A stretch of 45,707 nucleotides of DNA, taken from contig NZ_BMRG01000001.1 in assembly GCF_014648515.1 (NCBI RefSeq), positions 198,651 to 244,357 on the forward strand, in the 5' to 3' direction. Positions 7,849 to 15,497 of this stretch are shown one piece after another (within the stretch, counting starts at the first letter, position 1; every line of letters starts with the position of its first letter). The notes beneath the pieces are model-generated. The model ran no database searches. It had not been told where the DNA came from and was given only the letters and a program-made list of their open reading frames with translations. The stretch is from Saccharothrix coeruleofusca (lineage in GTDB: Bacteria; Actinomycetota; Actinomycetes; Mycobacteriales; Pseudonocardiaceae). A program made the translations under genes and the position numbers.

Positions 7849-8964
7849 TCAGCCGCGCGGGTGGTGGATCGCGCCGTCGGTGCGGGCCAGCCGCTCGCCC
7901 CCGCCGCCCCAGCGCAGCGCGATGATCTCCGCGGCGATGGACACCGCGGTCTCCTCCGGCGTGCGCGCGCCCAGGTCCAGCCCGATCGGCGAGGACAGCC
8001 CGGCCAGCTCGCCCTCGCTCAGCCCGGCCTCGCGCAGCCGCCGCATCCGGTCGTCGTGGGTCCGGCGGGAGCCCATGGCCCCCACGTAGCCCAGCTTCAG
8101 CCGCAGCGCGACCTCCAGCAGCGGCACGTCGAACTTCGGGTCGTGGGTCAGCACCGCGACGGCGGTGCGCTCGTCCAAGCGGCCCGCCTCGGCCTCGGCG
8201 GCCAGGTAGCGGTGCGGCCAGTCCACGACCACCTCGTCCGCCTCCGGGAAGCGGGACTTGGTGGCGAACACCGGCCGCGCGTCGCACACGGTGACCCGGT
8301 AGCCCAGGAACGCGGCCATCCTGGCCATCGCGGCGGCGAAGTCGATGGCGCCGAAGACCAGCAGCCGGGGCGGCGGCTCGAAGGAGTTGACGAACACCGT
8401 CATGCCCTCGCCGCGGCGCTGCCCGTCCGGGCCGTAGTGCAGGGTGCCGCTGCGGCCGGTGGCGAGCAGGCCGCGGGCGTCGTCGGCGATGGCGTCGCGG
8501 GCGCGGGCGGAGCCGACGTCGCCGTCCACCTGGTCGGGCCAGACCACCAGCCTGCGGCCCAGCCGGTCCGGGTGCTCGACGATGGTCGCCACCGCCACCG
8601 GCTGCCGCGCCTGGATGGCGGCGAGCACCTCGGGCAGTTGCGGAAACGTTTGCGCCGACACCGGTTCCACGTACACGTCGATGATCCCGCCGCAGGTCAG
8701 GCCCACCGCGAAGGCGTCGTCGTCGCTCACCCCGTACCGCTGGAGCACCGGGACGCCGTCGGCCACCACCTGCTGCGCCAGCTCGTAGACCGCGCCTTCC
8801 ACGCAGCCGCCCGAGACGCTGCCCACCACCTCGCCGTCCGCGCCGACCAGCATCGCCGCGCCGGGCGGGCGGGGCGCGGAGCTGAACGTGGCGACCACCG
8901 TGGCCAGGCCGACCGTCTGGCCCGCCGCCACCCGTCGGGCCAGGTCCTCGAACACCTCACGCAA
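7849..8964 (-). CDS. XdhC/CoxI-family molybdenum cofactor maturation protein
   Basis: The 371-residue protein belongs to the family that binds molybdenum cofactor and helps mature xanthine or CO dehydrogenases. The N-terminal domain shows GSVSGGCVEGAVYE and VGLTCGGIIDVYVEPV with the conserved cysteines. The C-terminal Rossmann domain shows LLVFGAIDFAAAMARMA and YVGAMGSRRTHDDR. The usual GAGHVA fingerprint reads GAIDFA here. The start is a TTG at 8964, supported by GGAGGG 7 bases upstream and by the fit of the N-terminus. No molybdoenzyme subunits adjoin; moeA lies about 11 kb away. Confidence 0.87.
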   Translation of the reverse strand: MREVFEDLARRVAAGQTVGLATVVATFSSAPRPPGAAMLVGADGEVVGSVSGGCVEGAVYELAQQVVADGVPVLQRYGVSDDDAFAVGLTCGGIIDVYVEPVSAQTFPQLPEVLAAIQARQPVAVATIVEHPDRLGRRLVVWPDQVDGDVGSARARDAIADDARGLLATGRSGTLHYGPDGQRRGEGMTVFVNSFEPPPRLLVFGAIDFAAAMARMAAFLGYRVTVCDARPVFATKSRFPEADEVVVDWPHRYLAAEAEAGRLDERTAVAVLTHDPKFDVPLLEVALRLKLGYVGAMGSRRTHDDRMRRLREAGLSEGELAGLSSPIGLDLGARTPEETAVSIAAEIIALRWGGGGERLARTDGAIHHPRG

Positions 8965-9151
8965 GGGCGATCCCTCCAGCGGTCGGGCCGGAACCGCGAC
9001 GCCCCGGTCATCCTCCGATTGTGCCCGCGTTCGGGGCGGTGGGAGTGCGTTCGACCCCTGAACCCTGCCCTAAGGGTCATCGCGGCGGGTCCGGGGAACC
9101 TCAGGGTGTGCCCCCGATGTGGTGGCACGCGCCGCGCGGCAGGCTTGAGCC

Positions 9152-9373
9152 ATGACGAACGACGTGCTCAACCAGGCCACCGACAAGGTCAAGAAGCTCC
9201 GCCGCAGCCGCAGCGACCGGATGGTGGCGGGTGTGTGCGGCGGCGTCGCCAAGCTGCTGGGCGTGGACGCGGCCCTGCTGCGCATCCTGCTCGTCGCCGC
9301 GACCCTGTTCGGGTTCGGCGCGGGCGCGGTGCTCTACCTCGCCTGCTGGCTCCTCGTCCCCGAGGAGGACTGA
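9152..9373 (+). CDS. PspC-domain small membrane protein
   Basis: The product has 73 residues and consists almost entirely of a PspC domain: the basic segment KKLRRSRSDRMVAGVCGGVA, then LGVDAALLRILLVAATLF, and one or two membrane helices ending in YLACWLLVPEED. PspC-type proteins are linked to envelope stress responses; this short form is common in actinobacteria and its partner is unknown. It stands alone, divergent from the xdhC-type gene, and ends just before a strong hairpin. Confidence 0.88.
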   Translation: MTNDVLNQATDKVKKLRRSRSDRMVAGVCGGVAKLLGVDAALLRILLVAATLFGFGAGAVLYLACWLLVPEED

Positions 9374-9376
9374 CCG

Positions 9377-9422
9377 CGTCTGCAAGTACCACCCGGCCCC
9401 CCTCGGGTGGTACTTGCAGACG
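9377..9422. terminator. Perfect 18-bp hairpin between convergent genes
   Basis: The arms 9377-9394 and 9405-9422 are perfectly complementary around a 10-base loop. They fill the gap between the PspC gene and the stop of the GH20 gene, so the hairpin can terminate both strands. No U-tract follows. Confidence 0.85.
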
Positions 9423-10772
9423 TCAGCGGGGGTGGCCGGGGACGCCGGGCAGGGTCTGCCAGGGGCGGGGACCGGCCAGGGGGCGGTACTCCACGCCGAG
9501 CGCGTCCAGCCTCGGCAGGTGGTGCTCGGCCAGCCGGGCCAGGAACTCCGCCTCGTCACGCGGCGCGGGGCTCCACACCACCTCGGCGAACGCGGCCAGG
9601 CGCGGGAAGGCGGCGTAGTCCAGCCGCCGGGGGGAGTCCAGGTGCTCGGTCCACAGGTTCGCCTGCGCGCCGAGCACCCGGCCCACCGGCTCGTACCGGT
9701 AGACGTCCTCCAGCGTCAGCACCGTGCCCACCGGGATCGGCTCGTCCGGGCGGTCGGACTGCCGGTAGTCCAGGTACACGTGCCGCTCCGGGCACATCAC
9801 CACGTCGTGCCCGCGCGCCAGCGCCGCCCGCCCGGCCTCCTCGTCGCGCCACGCGGCGACCACGGTGCTCACCGGCAGCGGCCCGACCGACAGCACCTCG
9901 TCCCACCCGTACGGGCGACGTCCGCGACTGACCAGGTGCTGCGCGATCCGCCGCACGAACCGGCCGTCCCCGCCGGGCGCCTCGTCGCCGCCCAGGCCGA
10001 TGACCTCGCTGGGGAAGACCTCCAGCAGCTCGTCGAAGACGTCCCGGTAGAAGTCCACAGTGGACTCGTGCGCGTTGAGGACGCGGGGGTTCACGCCCCA
10101 GTCGGTCCACACGCCGCCGCCCTCGGTGCCCAGCTCCGGGTAGGCCGCGATGGCCGCCTGCGAGTGGCCGGGCACGTCGATCTCGGGCACCACGGTGATG
10201 TGCCGCCGCGCCGCGTACGCCACCACCTCGCGCAGGTCGTCCTGCGTGTAGTAGCCGCCGTGCGGGCGGCCGGTCATCAGCCCGCCGCGCCGGTCGCCCC
10301 ACCGCGAGTCCGGCCGCCAGCCGCCGACCTCGTGCAGCCGGGGGTGGCGCTTGGACTCGAACCGCCAGCCCTGGTCGTCGGTCAGGTGCAGGTGCAGCAC
10401 GTTGAGCTTGTGCGCGGCCAGCAGGTCCACGTACCGCAGCAGGTCGGCCTTGGGCAGGAAGTGCCGCGCCACGTCGATCAGGCACCCGCGCCAGGCGAAC
10501 CGGGGGTGGTCCTCGACCCGGCACACCGGCAGCAGCACCGGCCCGTCGTGGATCGGGGCCGCGCGGAACGCGTCCGGCCCGCTCAACTGCCGCAGCGTCT
10601 GCCGCGCGTAGAACTCCCCCGCCTCGTCGGCGGCCTCCACCACGACCCCGGAGTCCGAGATGGACAGCCGGTAGCCCTCGGCCGGGCCGTCGACCGCGCG
10701 CACCTCGACCCGGCCGGAGAACTCGACCTCGCCGTCGCCCCTGGTGAACCGCACCGGCTTGGGCAGGATCAC
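9423..10772 (-). CDS. Beta-N-acetylhexosaminidase (GH20)
   Basis: The 449-residue enzyme removes terminal N-acetylglucosamine by substrate-assisted catalysis. The catalytic Asp-Glu pair is in GLGGDEAPGG (near residues 263-264). Other GH20 signatures are WRGCLIDVARHFLP, LHLHLTDDQGWRFE, EIDVPGHSQAAIAAYPEL and ANLWTEHLD. There is no signal peptide, so it probably acts inside the cell on imported chito-oligosaccharides. The GTG at 10772 overlaps the permease stop by 4 bp (GTGA). It closes the operon cutC-binding protein-permease-permease-hexosaminidase, predicted to be under DasR. An isolated GH20 in such an operon supports an amino-sugar substrate for the transporter. Confidence 0.93.
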   Translation of the reverse strand: MILPKPVRFTRGDGEVEFSGRVEVRAVDGPAEGYRLSISDSGVVVEAADEAGEFYARQTLRQLSGPDAFRAAPIHDGPVLLPVCRVEDHPRFAWRGCLIDVARHFLPKADLLRYVDLLAAHKLNVLHLHLTDDQGWRFESKRHPRLHEVGGWRPDSRWGDRRGGLMTGRPHGGYYTQDDLREVVAYAARRHITVVPEIDVPGHSQAAIAAYPELGTEGGGVWTDWGVNPRVLNAHESTVDFYRDVFDELLEVFPSEVIGLGGDEAPGGDGRFVRRIAQHLVSRGRRPYGWDEVLSVGPLPVSTVVAAWRDEEAGRAALARGHDVVMCPERHVYLDYRQSDRPDEPIPVGTVLTLEDVYRYEPVGRVLGAQANLWTEHLDSPRRLDYAAFPRLAAFAEVVWSPAPRDEAEFLARLAEHHLPRLDALGVEYRPLAGPRPWQTLPGVPGHPR

Positions 10773-11614
10773 GACTTCACCGCCCCGGCCAGCCCGGCCA
10801 CCAGCCTGCGCTGCACCACCACGAAGAACACCAGCACCGGGATGGTCATCAGGGTCGACCCGGCCATGATCGCTCCCCAGTCGTTCTGGTCGGGCTTGAT
10901 GAACACCTGCAGCGCCAGCGGCAGCGTCTGGTTCTCCGCCGCCGAGATGATGAACGTCTTGGCGAACAGGAAGTCGTTCCAGGCGTGGATGAACGACAGC
11001 ACGCTGGTCGCCACCAGGCCCGGCGCCACCAGCGGGAACAGCACCTGCCACAGGAACCGGAAGCGGGAGGCGCCGTCGAGGGTGGCCGCCTCCTCCAGCT
11101 CCACCGGCACCGCCGCGACGAACCCGCGCAGCATCCAGATCGCGAACGGCAGGCTGAACGCCAGGTGCACCAGCACCAGCGAGCCCAGGTGGTTCAGGCC
11201 GAACGCGGGGGCCACGTCGCGCACCGACTGCATGACGAAGAACAGCGGGATGGTCAGCGCCTCCACCGGCACCATCTGCACCACCAGCAGCATCACCAGC
11301 AGCGTGGTGCGGCTGCGGAAGCGGAACCGGGTCAGCGCGGTGGCCGCCAGGAACGAGATGAGCAGGCTCAGCAGCACCACCGCCAGCGCCACCACCAGGC
11401 TGTTGGCCAGGTAGCGGCCGAAGCTCTGCACGGTCAGCGCGCGCACGAAGCTGTCCAGCGTCGGCTCGGCGGTCCACGGCCGGGGGTCGGCCGAGATCAC
11501 CTCGTCCTCGGGCTTGAGCGCGGTGAGCACCATCCAGTACAGCGGGAAGGCGATGATCCCGGCGATGACGACGGTGATCGCCTCGTAGAAGCCGCGGCTC
11601 AGTCCTCGGGGCAT
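10769..11614 (-). CDS. Carbohydrate ABC transporter permease (MalG type)
   Basis: The 281-residue inner-membrane permease has six predicted helices. The EAA loop that contacts the ATPase reads ELEEAATLDGASRFRFLW. The N-terminus YWMVLTALKPEDE is typical of MalG/DasC proteins. The ATG at 11614 overlaps the previous stop by one base (TGATG) and uses GGAGG inside the preceding gene. No ATPase gene is in the operon; in Streptomyces such transporters share the ATPase MsiK. Confidence 0.9.
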   Translation of the reverse strand: MPRGLSRGFYEAITVVIAGIIAFPLYWMVLTALKPEDEVISADPRPWTAEPTLDSFVRALTVQSFGRYLANSLVVALAVVLLSLLISFLAATALTRFRFRSRTTLLVMLLVVQMVPVEALTIPLFFVMQSVRDVAPAFGLNHLGSLVLVHLAFSLPFAIWMLRGFVAAVPVELEEAATLDGASRFRFLWQVLFPLVAPGLVATSVLSFIHAWNDFLFAKTFIISAAENQTLPLALQVFIKPDQNDWGAIMAGSTLMTIPVLVFFVVVQRRLVAGLAGAVKS

Positions 11615-12519
11615 CACAACTCCTCCCCGCTGCGCCGCAGCGCCCGCAGGTAGCCCAGGGTGACCAGCAGCAGCAACAGCGTCATGACCACGCCGATGGC
11701 CGCGCCCAGCCCGTACTCGGAGGCGGCGAACGCCTGCTGGTAGGCGTAGACGTTGAGCACCAGGTTGCGGCCCGCGATGCCGCCGCCGCTGGTCATCACG
11801 TAGATCTGGGTGAACACCTTGAAGTCCCAGATGATCGACTGGATGGTGACCACGATCAGCAGCGGCCGCAGCAGCGGCAGGACCACGCTGCGGGTGGTGC
11901 GCCAGGTGGACGCGCCGTCCAGCGCCGCGGCCTCCAGCACCTCGCCGGGGATCGCCTTGATGCCCGCGTACAGGGTCACCATGACGAACGGGAACGAGCA
12001 CCAGATCACCTCGGCGGCGACCACGCCGAACGCGGTCCACTTGCCGAACATCCAGGAGAACCCGGTGGTGCCCAGCACCTCGTTGACGAACCCGAAGTTG
12101 GCGTCGAACAGGAACAGCCAGATCGTCGAGCCCGCCACGGCGGGGGTGGACCAGGCGCCCAGCGCGGCCAGGAACAGCACCATCCGCGCCCAGGTGCGGA
12201 CCTTGGTGGCCAGCACGGCCAGCGCCGTGCCGACCAGCAGCGTGCCCACCACGCAGAACGCCGCGAACGCGACGGTCTGCCCGAGCACGGACCAGAACTG
12301 CCGGTCGGCCAGCAGGGTGGCGTAGTTGTCCAGGCCCAGGAAGGTCAGCGGCGCGCCGCCGCTGACCTGCTCCTGGCCGTAGTCGAACAGGGAGATCAGC
12401 ACCAGCTGGTAGATCGGGTAGCCCATCAGCCCGACCAGGACCAGCAGGGCCGGGGCGAGGTAGGCGTAGGCGGTGCGCCCCTCGCCCCGACCGGCCCGCC
12501 GGGTCACGCCGTGGGTCAT
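11614..12519 (-). CDS. Carbohydrate ABC transporter permease (MalF type)
   Basis: The 301-residue protein has the MalF/DasB layout: YLAPALLVLVGLMGYPIYQL as first helix, the dimer segment DNYATLLADRQFWSVLGQT, and the EAA loop EVLEAAALDGASTWRTTR followed by IIWDFKVFTQIYVMTSGG. The ATG at 12519 overlaps the binding-protein stop by 4 bp (ATGA). No good ribosome-binding site is visible, so translation is probably coupled. It pairs with the downstream MalG-type permease. Confidence 0.9.
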   Translation of the reverse strand: MTHGVTRRAGRGEGRTAYAYLAPALLVLVGLMGYPIYQLVLISLFDYGQEQVSGGAPLTFLGLDNYATLLADRQFWSVLGQTVAFAAFCVVGTLLVGTALAVLATKVRTWARMVLFLAALGAWSTPAVAGSTIWLFLFDANFGFVNEVLGTTGFSWMFGKWTAFGVVAAEVIWCSFPFVMVTLYAGIKAIPGEVLEAAALDGASTWRTTRSVVLPLLRPLLIVVTIQSIIWDFKVFTQIYVMTSGGGIAGRNLVLNVYAYQQAFAASEYGLGAAIGVVMTLLLLLVTLGYLRALRRSGEEL

Positions 12520-13790
12520 GAGGAGAACGCGGCGTTCATCTGGTCGGCGGCGGCCTTGGCCGCGCCGTCCAGGTCCTGTTCGCCGGTGGCGACCTGCTGG
12601 ATCAGCGTGGGCAGCACGCCCTGGGCGTCGACCTTGGCCCAGTTGGGGGTCACCGGCACGAACTTGGTGCCCGCCTCCAGGGTCTTGGTGAACGGCTCCA
12701 GCGCGGGGTCGGCCTCGGCGACCTCGGCCTGCACGTCGCCGAAGGTGGGCAGGTTGCCCATGGCGTCGAACATCTTGCGCTGGTAGACCTTGCCGCCCAG
12801 CAGCTGGACGAACTGGGTGGCCAGGGTCTTGCGCTGGCTGCCCTTCATCACGCCGAGCAGGTTGCCGCCCGCGAACGCCGGGGCGATGGAGCCGCTGTCC
12901 TTGCCGGGCAGCGGGACCACGGCGTACTTGCCCGCCGCGGTGGAGGCGTCGACGGACTTGCGGTTGAAGTCGCCGCCGATGACCATCGCGGCCTTGCCCG
13001 CGCGGAAGGCCTCCACGCTGGCGTCGCCGCCGTTGGCCGCGCACTGGGCGGGCGGGCAGATGTCGTCGGCGATCAGCTCGGTGTACTGCTTCAGGCCCGC
13101 CTTGGACTCGGGGCTGTCGATGGCGGCGACGTACTTGCCGCCGTCCTCGCGGGCGATGTCGCCGCCGTTGGCCCACACGAACGGCATGGCGCCGTAGGTG
13201 TACTTGCCGCCCGCGGAGATGCCCAGCATGTCCGGCTTGGCCTGGCGGATCCTCCTGGCCAGCGGGGCGATGTCGGCCAGCGTGGCGGGCGGCTGCAGGC
13301 CCAGCTCGCTGAACACGTCGGTGCGGTAGTACAGCGCGCGCACCCCGACGTACCAGGGCAGGCCGTAGACCTTGCCGTCGACCTTGCCGGTCTCCAGCAC
13401 GGCGGGCAGCAGGTCCTGGCCGTCGGCCCAGGAGGACAGGTCCAGCTCGCCGAAGCCGCCGCCCGCGACGTAGCCCGCGAGGTCGGTGTTGCCGAACTCG
13501 GCCACGTCGGGCGCGCTCTGCGGGTCGCTGAAGGCGGCCTTGAAGCGCTCGGCGCGGGTCTGCACCTGGATGTACTGCACGTCCACGGTGACGCCCTGGT
13601 GGGCGGCCTGGAACTCGGTGACGGCCTCCTTGACCACGGCCTCCTTGGGGCCCCGGTTGACCTCGTCGAACAGCCAGACCCGCAGCTGGCCGGTCTGCTC
13701 GTCGCCGCCGGAGGCGGCCGGACCGGACTGGACCGGCGAGCAGCCTGCCAGGGCGGCGACCGCCACGGCGGTCAGCACCACGAACCGCAT
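12516..13790 (-). CDS. Sugar ABC transporter substrate-binding lipoprotein
   Basis: The 424-residue lipoprotein starts at the ATG at 13790 with lipobox LAGC (cysteine near residue 17). An in-frame ATG upstream at 13847 would place 19 extra residues before the signal peptide. Family 1 binding-protein features are RVWLFDEVNRGPKEAV, APDVAEFGNTDLAGY, YGLPWYVGVRALYYRTD and GNLLGVMKGS. Cysteines in DDICPPAQCAANG may form a disulfide. Clustering with a hexosaminidase and dre sites suggests N-acetylglucosamine oligomers as ligand. It is similar in type to the DasA-like protein at 41148 but clearly divergent. Confidence 0.88.
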   Translation of the reverse strand: MRFVVLTAVAVAALAGCSPVQSGPAASGGDEQTGQLRVWLFDEVNRGPKEAVVKEAVTEFQAAHQGVTVDVQYIQVQTRAERFKAAFSDPQSAPDVAEFGNTDLAGYVAGGGFGELDLSSWADGQDLLPAVLETGKVDGKVYGLPWYVGVRALYYRTDVFSELGLQPPATLADIAPLARRIRQAKPDMLGISAGGKYTYGAMPFVWANGGDIAREDGGKYVAAIDSPESKAGLKQYTELIADDICPPAQCAANGGDASVEAFRAGKAAMVIGGDFNRKSVDASTAAGKYAVVPLPGKDSGSIAPAFAGGNLLGVMKGSQRKTLATQFVQLLGGKVYQRKMFDAMGNLPTFGDVQAEVAEADPALEPFTKTLEAGTKFVPVTPNWAKVDAQGVLPTLIQQVATGEQDLDGAAKAAADQMNAAFSS

Positions 13791-13810
13791 CTCCGACACC
13801 CCTTCCATGG

Positions 13811-13827
13811 GTTGCACTATGTGCAAC
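13811..13827. promoter_or_regulatory. Palindromic operator GTTGCAC-TAT-GTGCAAC
   Basis: This perfect 7-bp inverted repeat with a 3-bp centre lies 21 bp before the binding-protein ATG. On the minus strand it overlaps the possible -10 box CATAGT. It is unlike the DasR site next to it, so a second repressor (LacI, ROK or GntR type) is likely. Half-sites GTTGCA recur as a direct repeat before dasA. Confidence 0.6.
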
Positions 13828-13872
13828 AGGTATTTCATGGGAAGCAACGGGGATGCTATGTCCGAATGGCCG

Positions 13873-13888
13873 AACGGTCTAGACCAGA
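13873..13888. promoter_or_regulatory. dre-like DasR-binding site overlapping the cutC stop
   Basis: AACGGTCTAGACCAGA contains the palindromic core GGTCTAGACC of the Streptomyces DasR-responsive element (consensus close to ACTGGTCTAGACCACT). The cutC stop TAG is part of the core. The site lies 83 bp upstream of the binding-protein start. Confidence 0.7.
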
Positions 13889-14532
13889 TTCGCCCAGGTC
13901 CGCACGGCCCCGGCGGACAGCGGCGCGTCCCAGCCCCCCGGCCGCACCGCGCTGCCCACGTGGAACGCGGTCGCGCCCGCCGCTTTCAGCGGGGCCACGT
14001 GCTCCCGCTTGAGCCCGCCGCCGACCAGCAGCCGCACCTCGCCCTGCCGCGCGGCCAGCCGCTCCAGCACCGGCAGCCCGTCGGCCACCCCGCGCGGGCT
14101 GCCCGCGGCCAGCACGGTGTCGCAGCCCAGCCCGGCGACCACCGGCCACGCCGCCTCCGGGTCGGCGGAGTTGTCCAGCGCCCGGTGGAAGGTCCACCGG
14201 CAGCCCTCCAGCTCGGCCAGCACCTCGGCGCACGCGGCCCGGTCGACCCAGCCGTTCGCGTCCAGGAAGCCCAGCACGAACTCGGTGGCCCCGGCGTCCC
14301 GCAACTCGGCGGCCCGGCGGCGCAGCGCGGCCAGGTCGCCGGGCGCGAACCCCGGCGCGTCGCGCAGCATCACCCGGACCGGCAGGTCGGTGGCGGAGAG
14401 CACGTCGCGGACGACGGCGGTGGGCGGCGTCAGGCCGTCCGCGGCCATGTCGGCGACCAGTTCCAGCCGGTGCGCGCCACCGGCTTGGGCGGCTTCGGCG
14501 TCGGCCGCGTGCAGAGCGATGACTTCCAACAT
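13879..14532 (-). CDS. cutC: CutC-family TIM-barrel protein
   Basis: The 217-residue product matches the CutC family: start MLEVIALHAADAEAAQAGGA, then HRLELVADMAADGLTP, LGFLDANGWVD, the hallmark TFHRALDNS, and GGGLKREHV. CutC is usually called a copper-homeostasis protein, but its biochemical function is not firmly known. Here it is the first gene before a DasR-controlled amino-sugar operon, with one dre-like site over its start and another over its stop. The segment usually written VMIRPRGGDF is VMLRDAPGF, so part of the pocket is altered. The ATG at 14532 is preferred over one at 14544, which lies inside the operator. A role in amino-sugar metabolism is inferred from context. Confidence 0.85.
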   Translation of the reverse strand: MLEVIALHAADAEAAQAGGAHRLELVADMAADGLTPPTAVVRDVLSATDLPVRVMLRDAPGFAPGDLAALRRRAAELRDAGATEFVLGFLDANGWVDRAACAEVLAELEGCRWTFHRALDNSADPEAAWPVVAGLGCDTVLAAGSPRGVADGLPVLERLAARQGEVRLLVGGGLKREHVAPLKAAGATAFHVGSAVRPGGWDAPLSAGAVRTWANLV

Positions 14533-14544
14533 GGTCTGGACCAT
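14531..14544. promoter_or_regulatory. dre-like site overlapping the cutC start codon
   Basis: ATGGTCTGGACCAT has perfect 6-bp arms around a TG centre and differs from the DasR consensus core only at the centre. It covers the cutC start, where bound DasR would block initiation. Confidence 0.6.
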
Positions 14545-14676
14545 ATCGCCGAGGGGCGACCGGACCGACCTTCCGGAACGACCGTGAACTGTTAACGGAG
14601 GGCGGTGTATCCACCGTAGAACTACTCACTCCTTATCTGGTGACCGCCCCTTCGAACCTCGACCAGGGAGGACCTC

Positions 14677-14712
14677 ATGGCCACCGCGAAGCCACTCGCC
14701 GGAGCCACCTAG
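14677..14712 (+). CDS. Possible 11-residue leader peptide (MATAKPLAGAT)
   Basis: The 12-codon frame starts at an ATG placed 5 bases after AGGGAGG, the best ribosome-binding site of the area, and ends with TAG at 14710. Two strong hairpins follow before the sigma-factor gene. This is the usual layout of a leader peptide with an attenuator, but it could also be a chance frame or a gene remnant. The threonine and alanine codons do not indicate one clear amino-acid signal. Confidence 0.35.
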   Translation: MATAKPLAGAT

Positions 14713-14737
14713 ACCCGAGGGGGGACGAGCGGCCCGT

Positions 14738-14769
14738 CCTCGGTCGGCTTCGAGGGGTGTCGACCGAGG
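14738..14769 (+). promoter_or_regulatory. Hairpin 1 in sigma-factor leader
   Basis: The perfect 9-bp arms CCTCGGTCG (14738-14746) and CGACCGAGG (14761-14769) enclose a 14-base loop, 25 bases after the small ORF. Confidence 0.5.
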
Positions 14770-14785
14770 TGGCCGCCGGAGCGCC

Positions 14786-14824
14786 GGGCGGTCCGCGCTG
14801 CGGGAGAGGTGGTGCGGACCGCCC
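14786..14824 (+). promoter_or_regulatory. Hairpin 2 in sigma-factor leader
   Basis: The perfect 11-bp arms GGGCGGTCCGC (14786-14796) and GCGGACCGCCC (14814-14824) end about 10 bases before the GAGGAGGG ribosome-binding site of the sigma factor. The hairpin could act as attenuator or translational control element. Confidence 0.55.
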
Positions 14825-14846
14825 CGCGCTGTGAGGAGGGACGTGT

Positions 14847-15497
14847 GTGACGATCGGCTACGGCTGGGTACGCCGAGGAGGAGGTGACGACGTGGGTGAG
14901 CTGCGCACGACCGGAGAACGCCCGCCGTGGGAGGGACTGGCCGGGGCGGACCGCCACGCCGCCTGCGTCATCGCCGCCCGAGCGGGCGACCGCAGGGCGC
15001 TGGACGTGCTGGTCGCCGACCTGACCCCGCTGGTCTGGCACGTGGCCAGGGGCAACGGGCTGGACCGCAGCACCGCCGAGGACGTGGTGCAGACGGTCTG
15101 GCTGGCCCTGCTGCGCCACCTCGACCGGCTCAACGAGCCCAGGGCGCTGGTGGGCTGGCTGGTCGTGGCCACCCGGCGCGAGGCCCAGCGCACCTGGACC
15201 CCCGCCCGCCGGGAGGCGGCGCTGTCCGACGAGCTGGCCGAGCAGCTGGAGAGCGAGTACGGGCTGCCCGAGGACGCCGCGCTGGTGGACGACCGCGACC
15301 ACCGGCTGTGGCGCGCGTTCGGGAAGTTGTCGCAGCGGTGCCAAGAACTGCTGCGGCTCACGGTGCTGGCCGGGCGGGCGGAGTACCGCGCGGTCGCGGA
15401 AGCACTGTCCATCCCGCGCGGCAGCATCGGCCCCACCAGGGGCCGGTGCCTGAACACGCTGCGCACGCATCTTGAAGCGGAAGGAGGATCGCGGTGA
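14847..15497 (+). CDS. ECF-type RNA polymerase sigma factor
   Basis: The 216-residue protein has sigma region 2 (LTPLVWHVARGNGLDR, AEDVVQTVWLALLRHL) and the region 4 helix-turn-helix (LSQRCQELLRLTVLAG, YRAVAEALSIPRGSIGPTRG). The GTG at 14847 follows GAGGAGGGACGT. The stop overlaps the next gene by 4 bp (GTGA). In many actinomycetes this sigma type precedes a small carboxypeptidase-regulatory-like protein and a CHAT-domain protease; here only the first partner is present. No recognisable anti-sigma factor is adjacent, so control may rest on the unusual leader. Confidence 0.88.
   Translation: MTIGYGWVRRGGGDDVGELRTTGERPPWEGLAGADRHAACVIAARAGDRRALDVLVADLTPLVWHVARGNGLDRSTAEDVVQTVWLALLRHLDRLNEPRALVGWLVVATRREAQRTWTPARREAALSDELAEQLESEYGLPEDAALVDDRDHRLWRAFGKLSQRCQELLRLTVLAGRAEYRAVAEALSIPRGSIGPTRGRCLNTLRTHLEAEGGSR

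Noticed and set aside
14640-14834. 64-codon plus-strand frame before the sigma factor
   Set aside because: It crosses both hairpins, shows no domain and has no ribosome-binding site, whereas the 11-codon ORF in another frame has a strong one.
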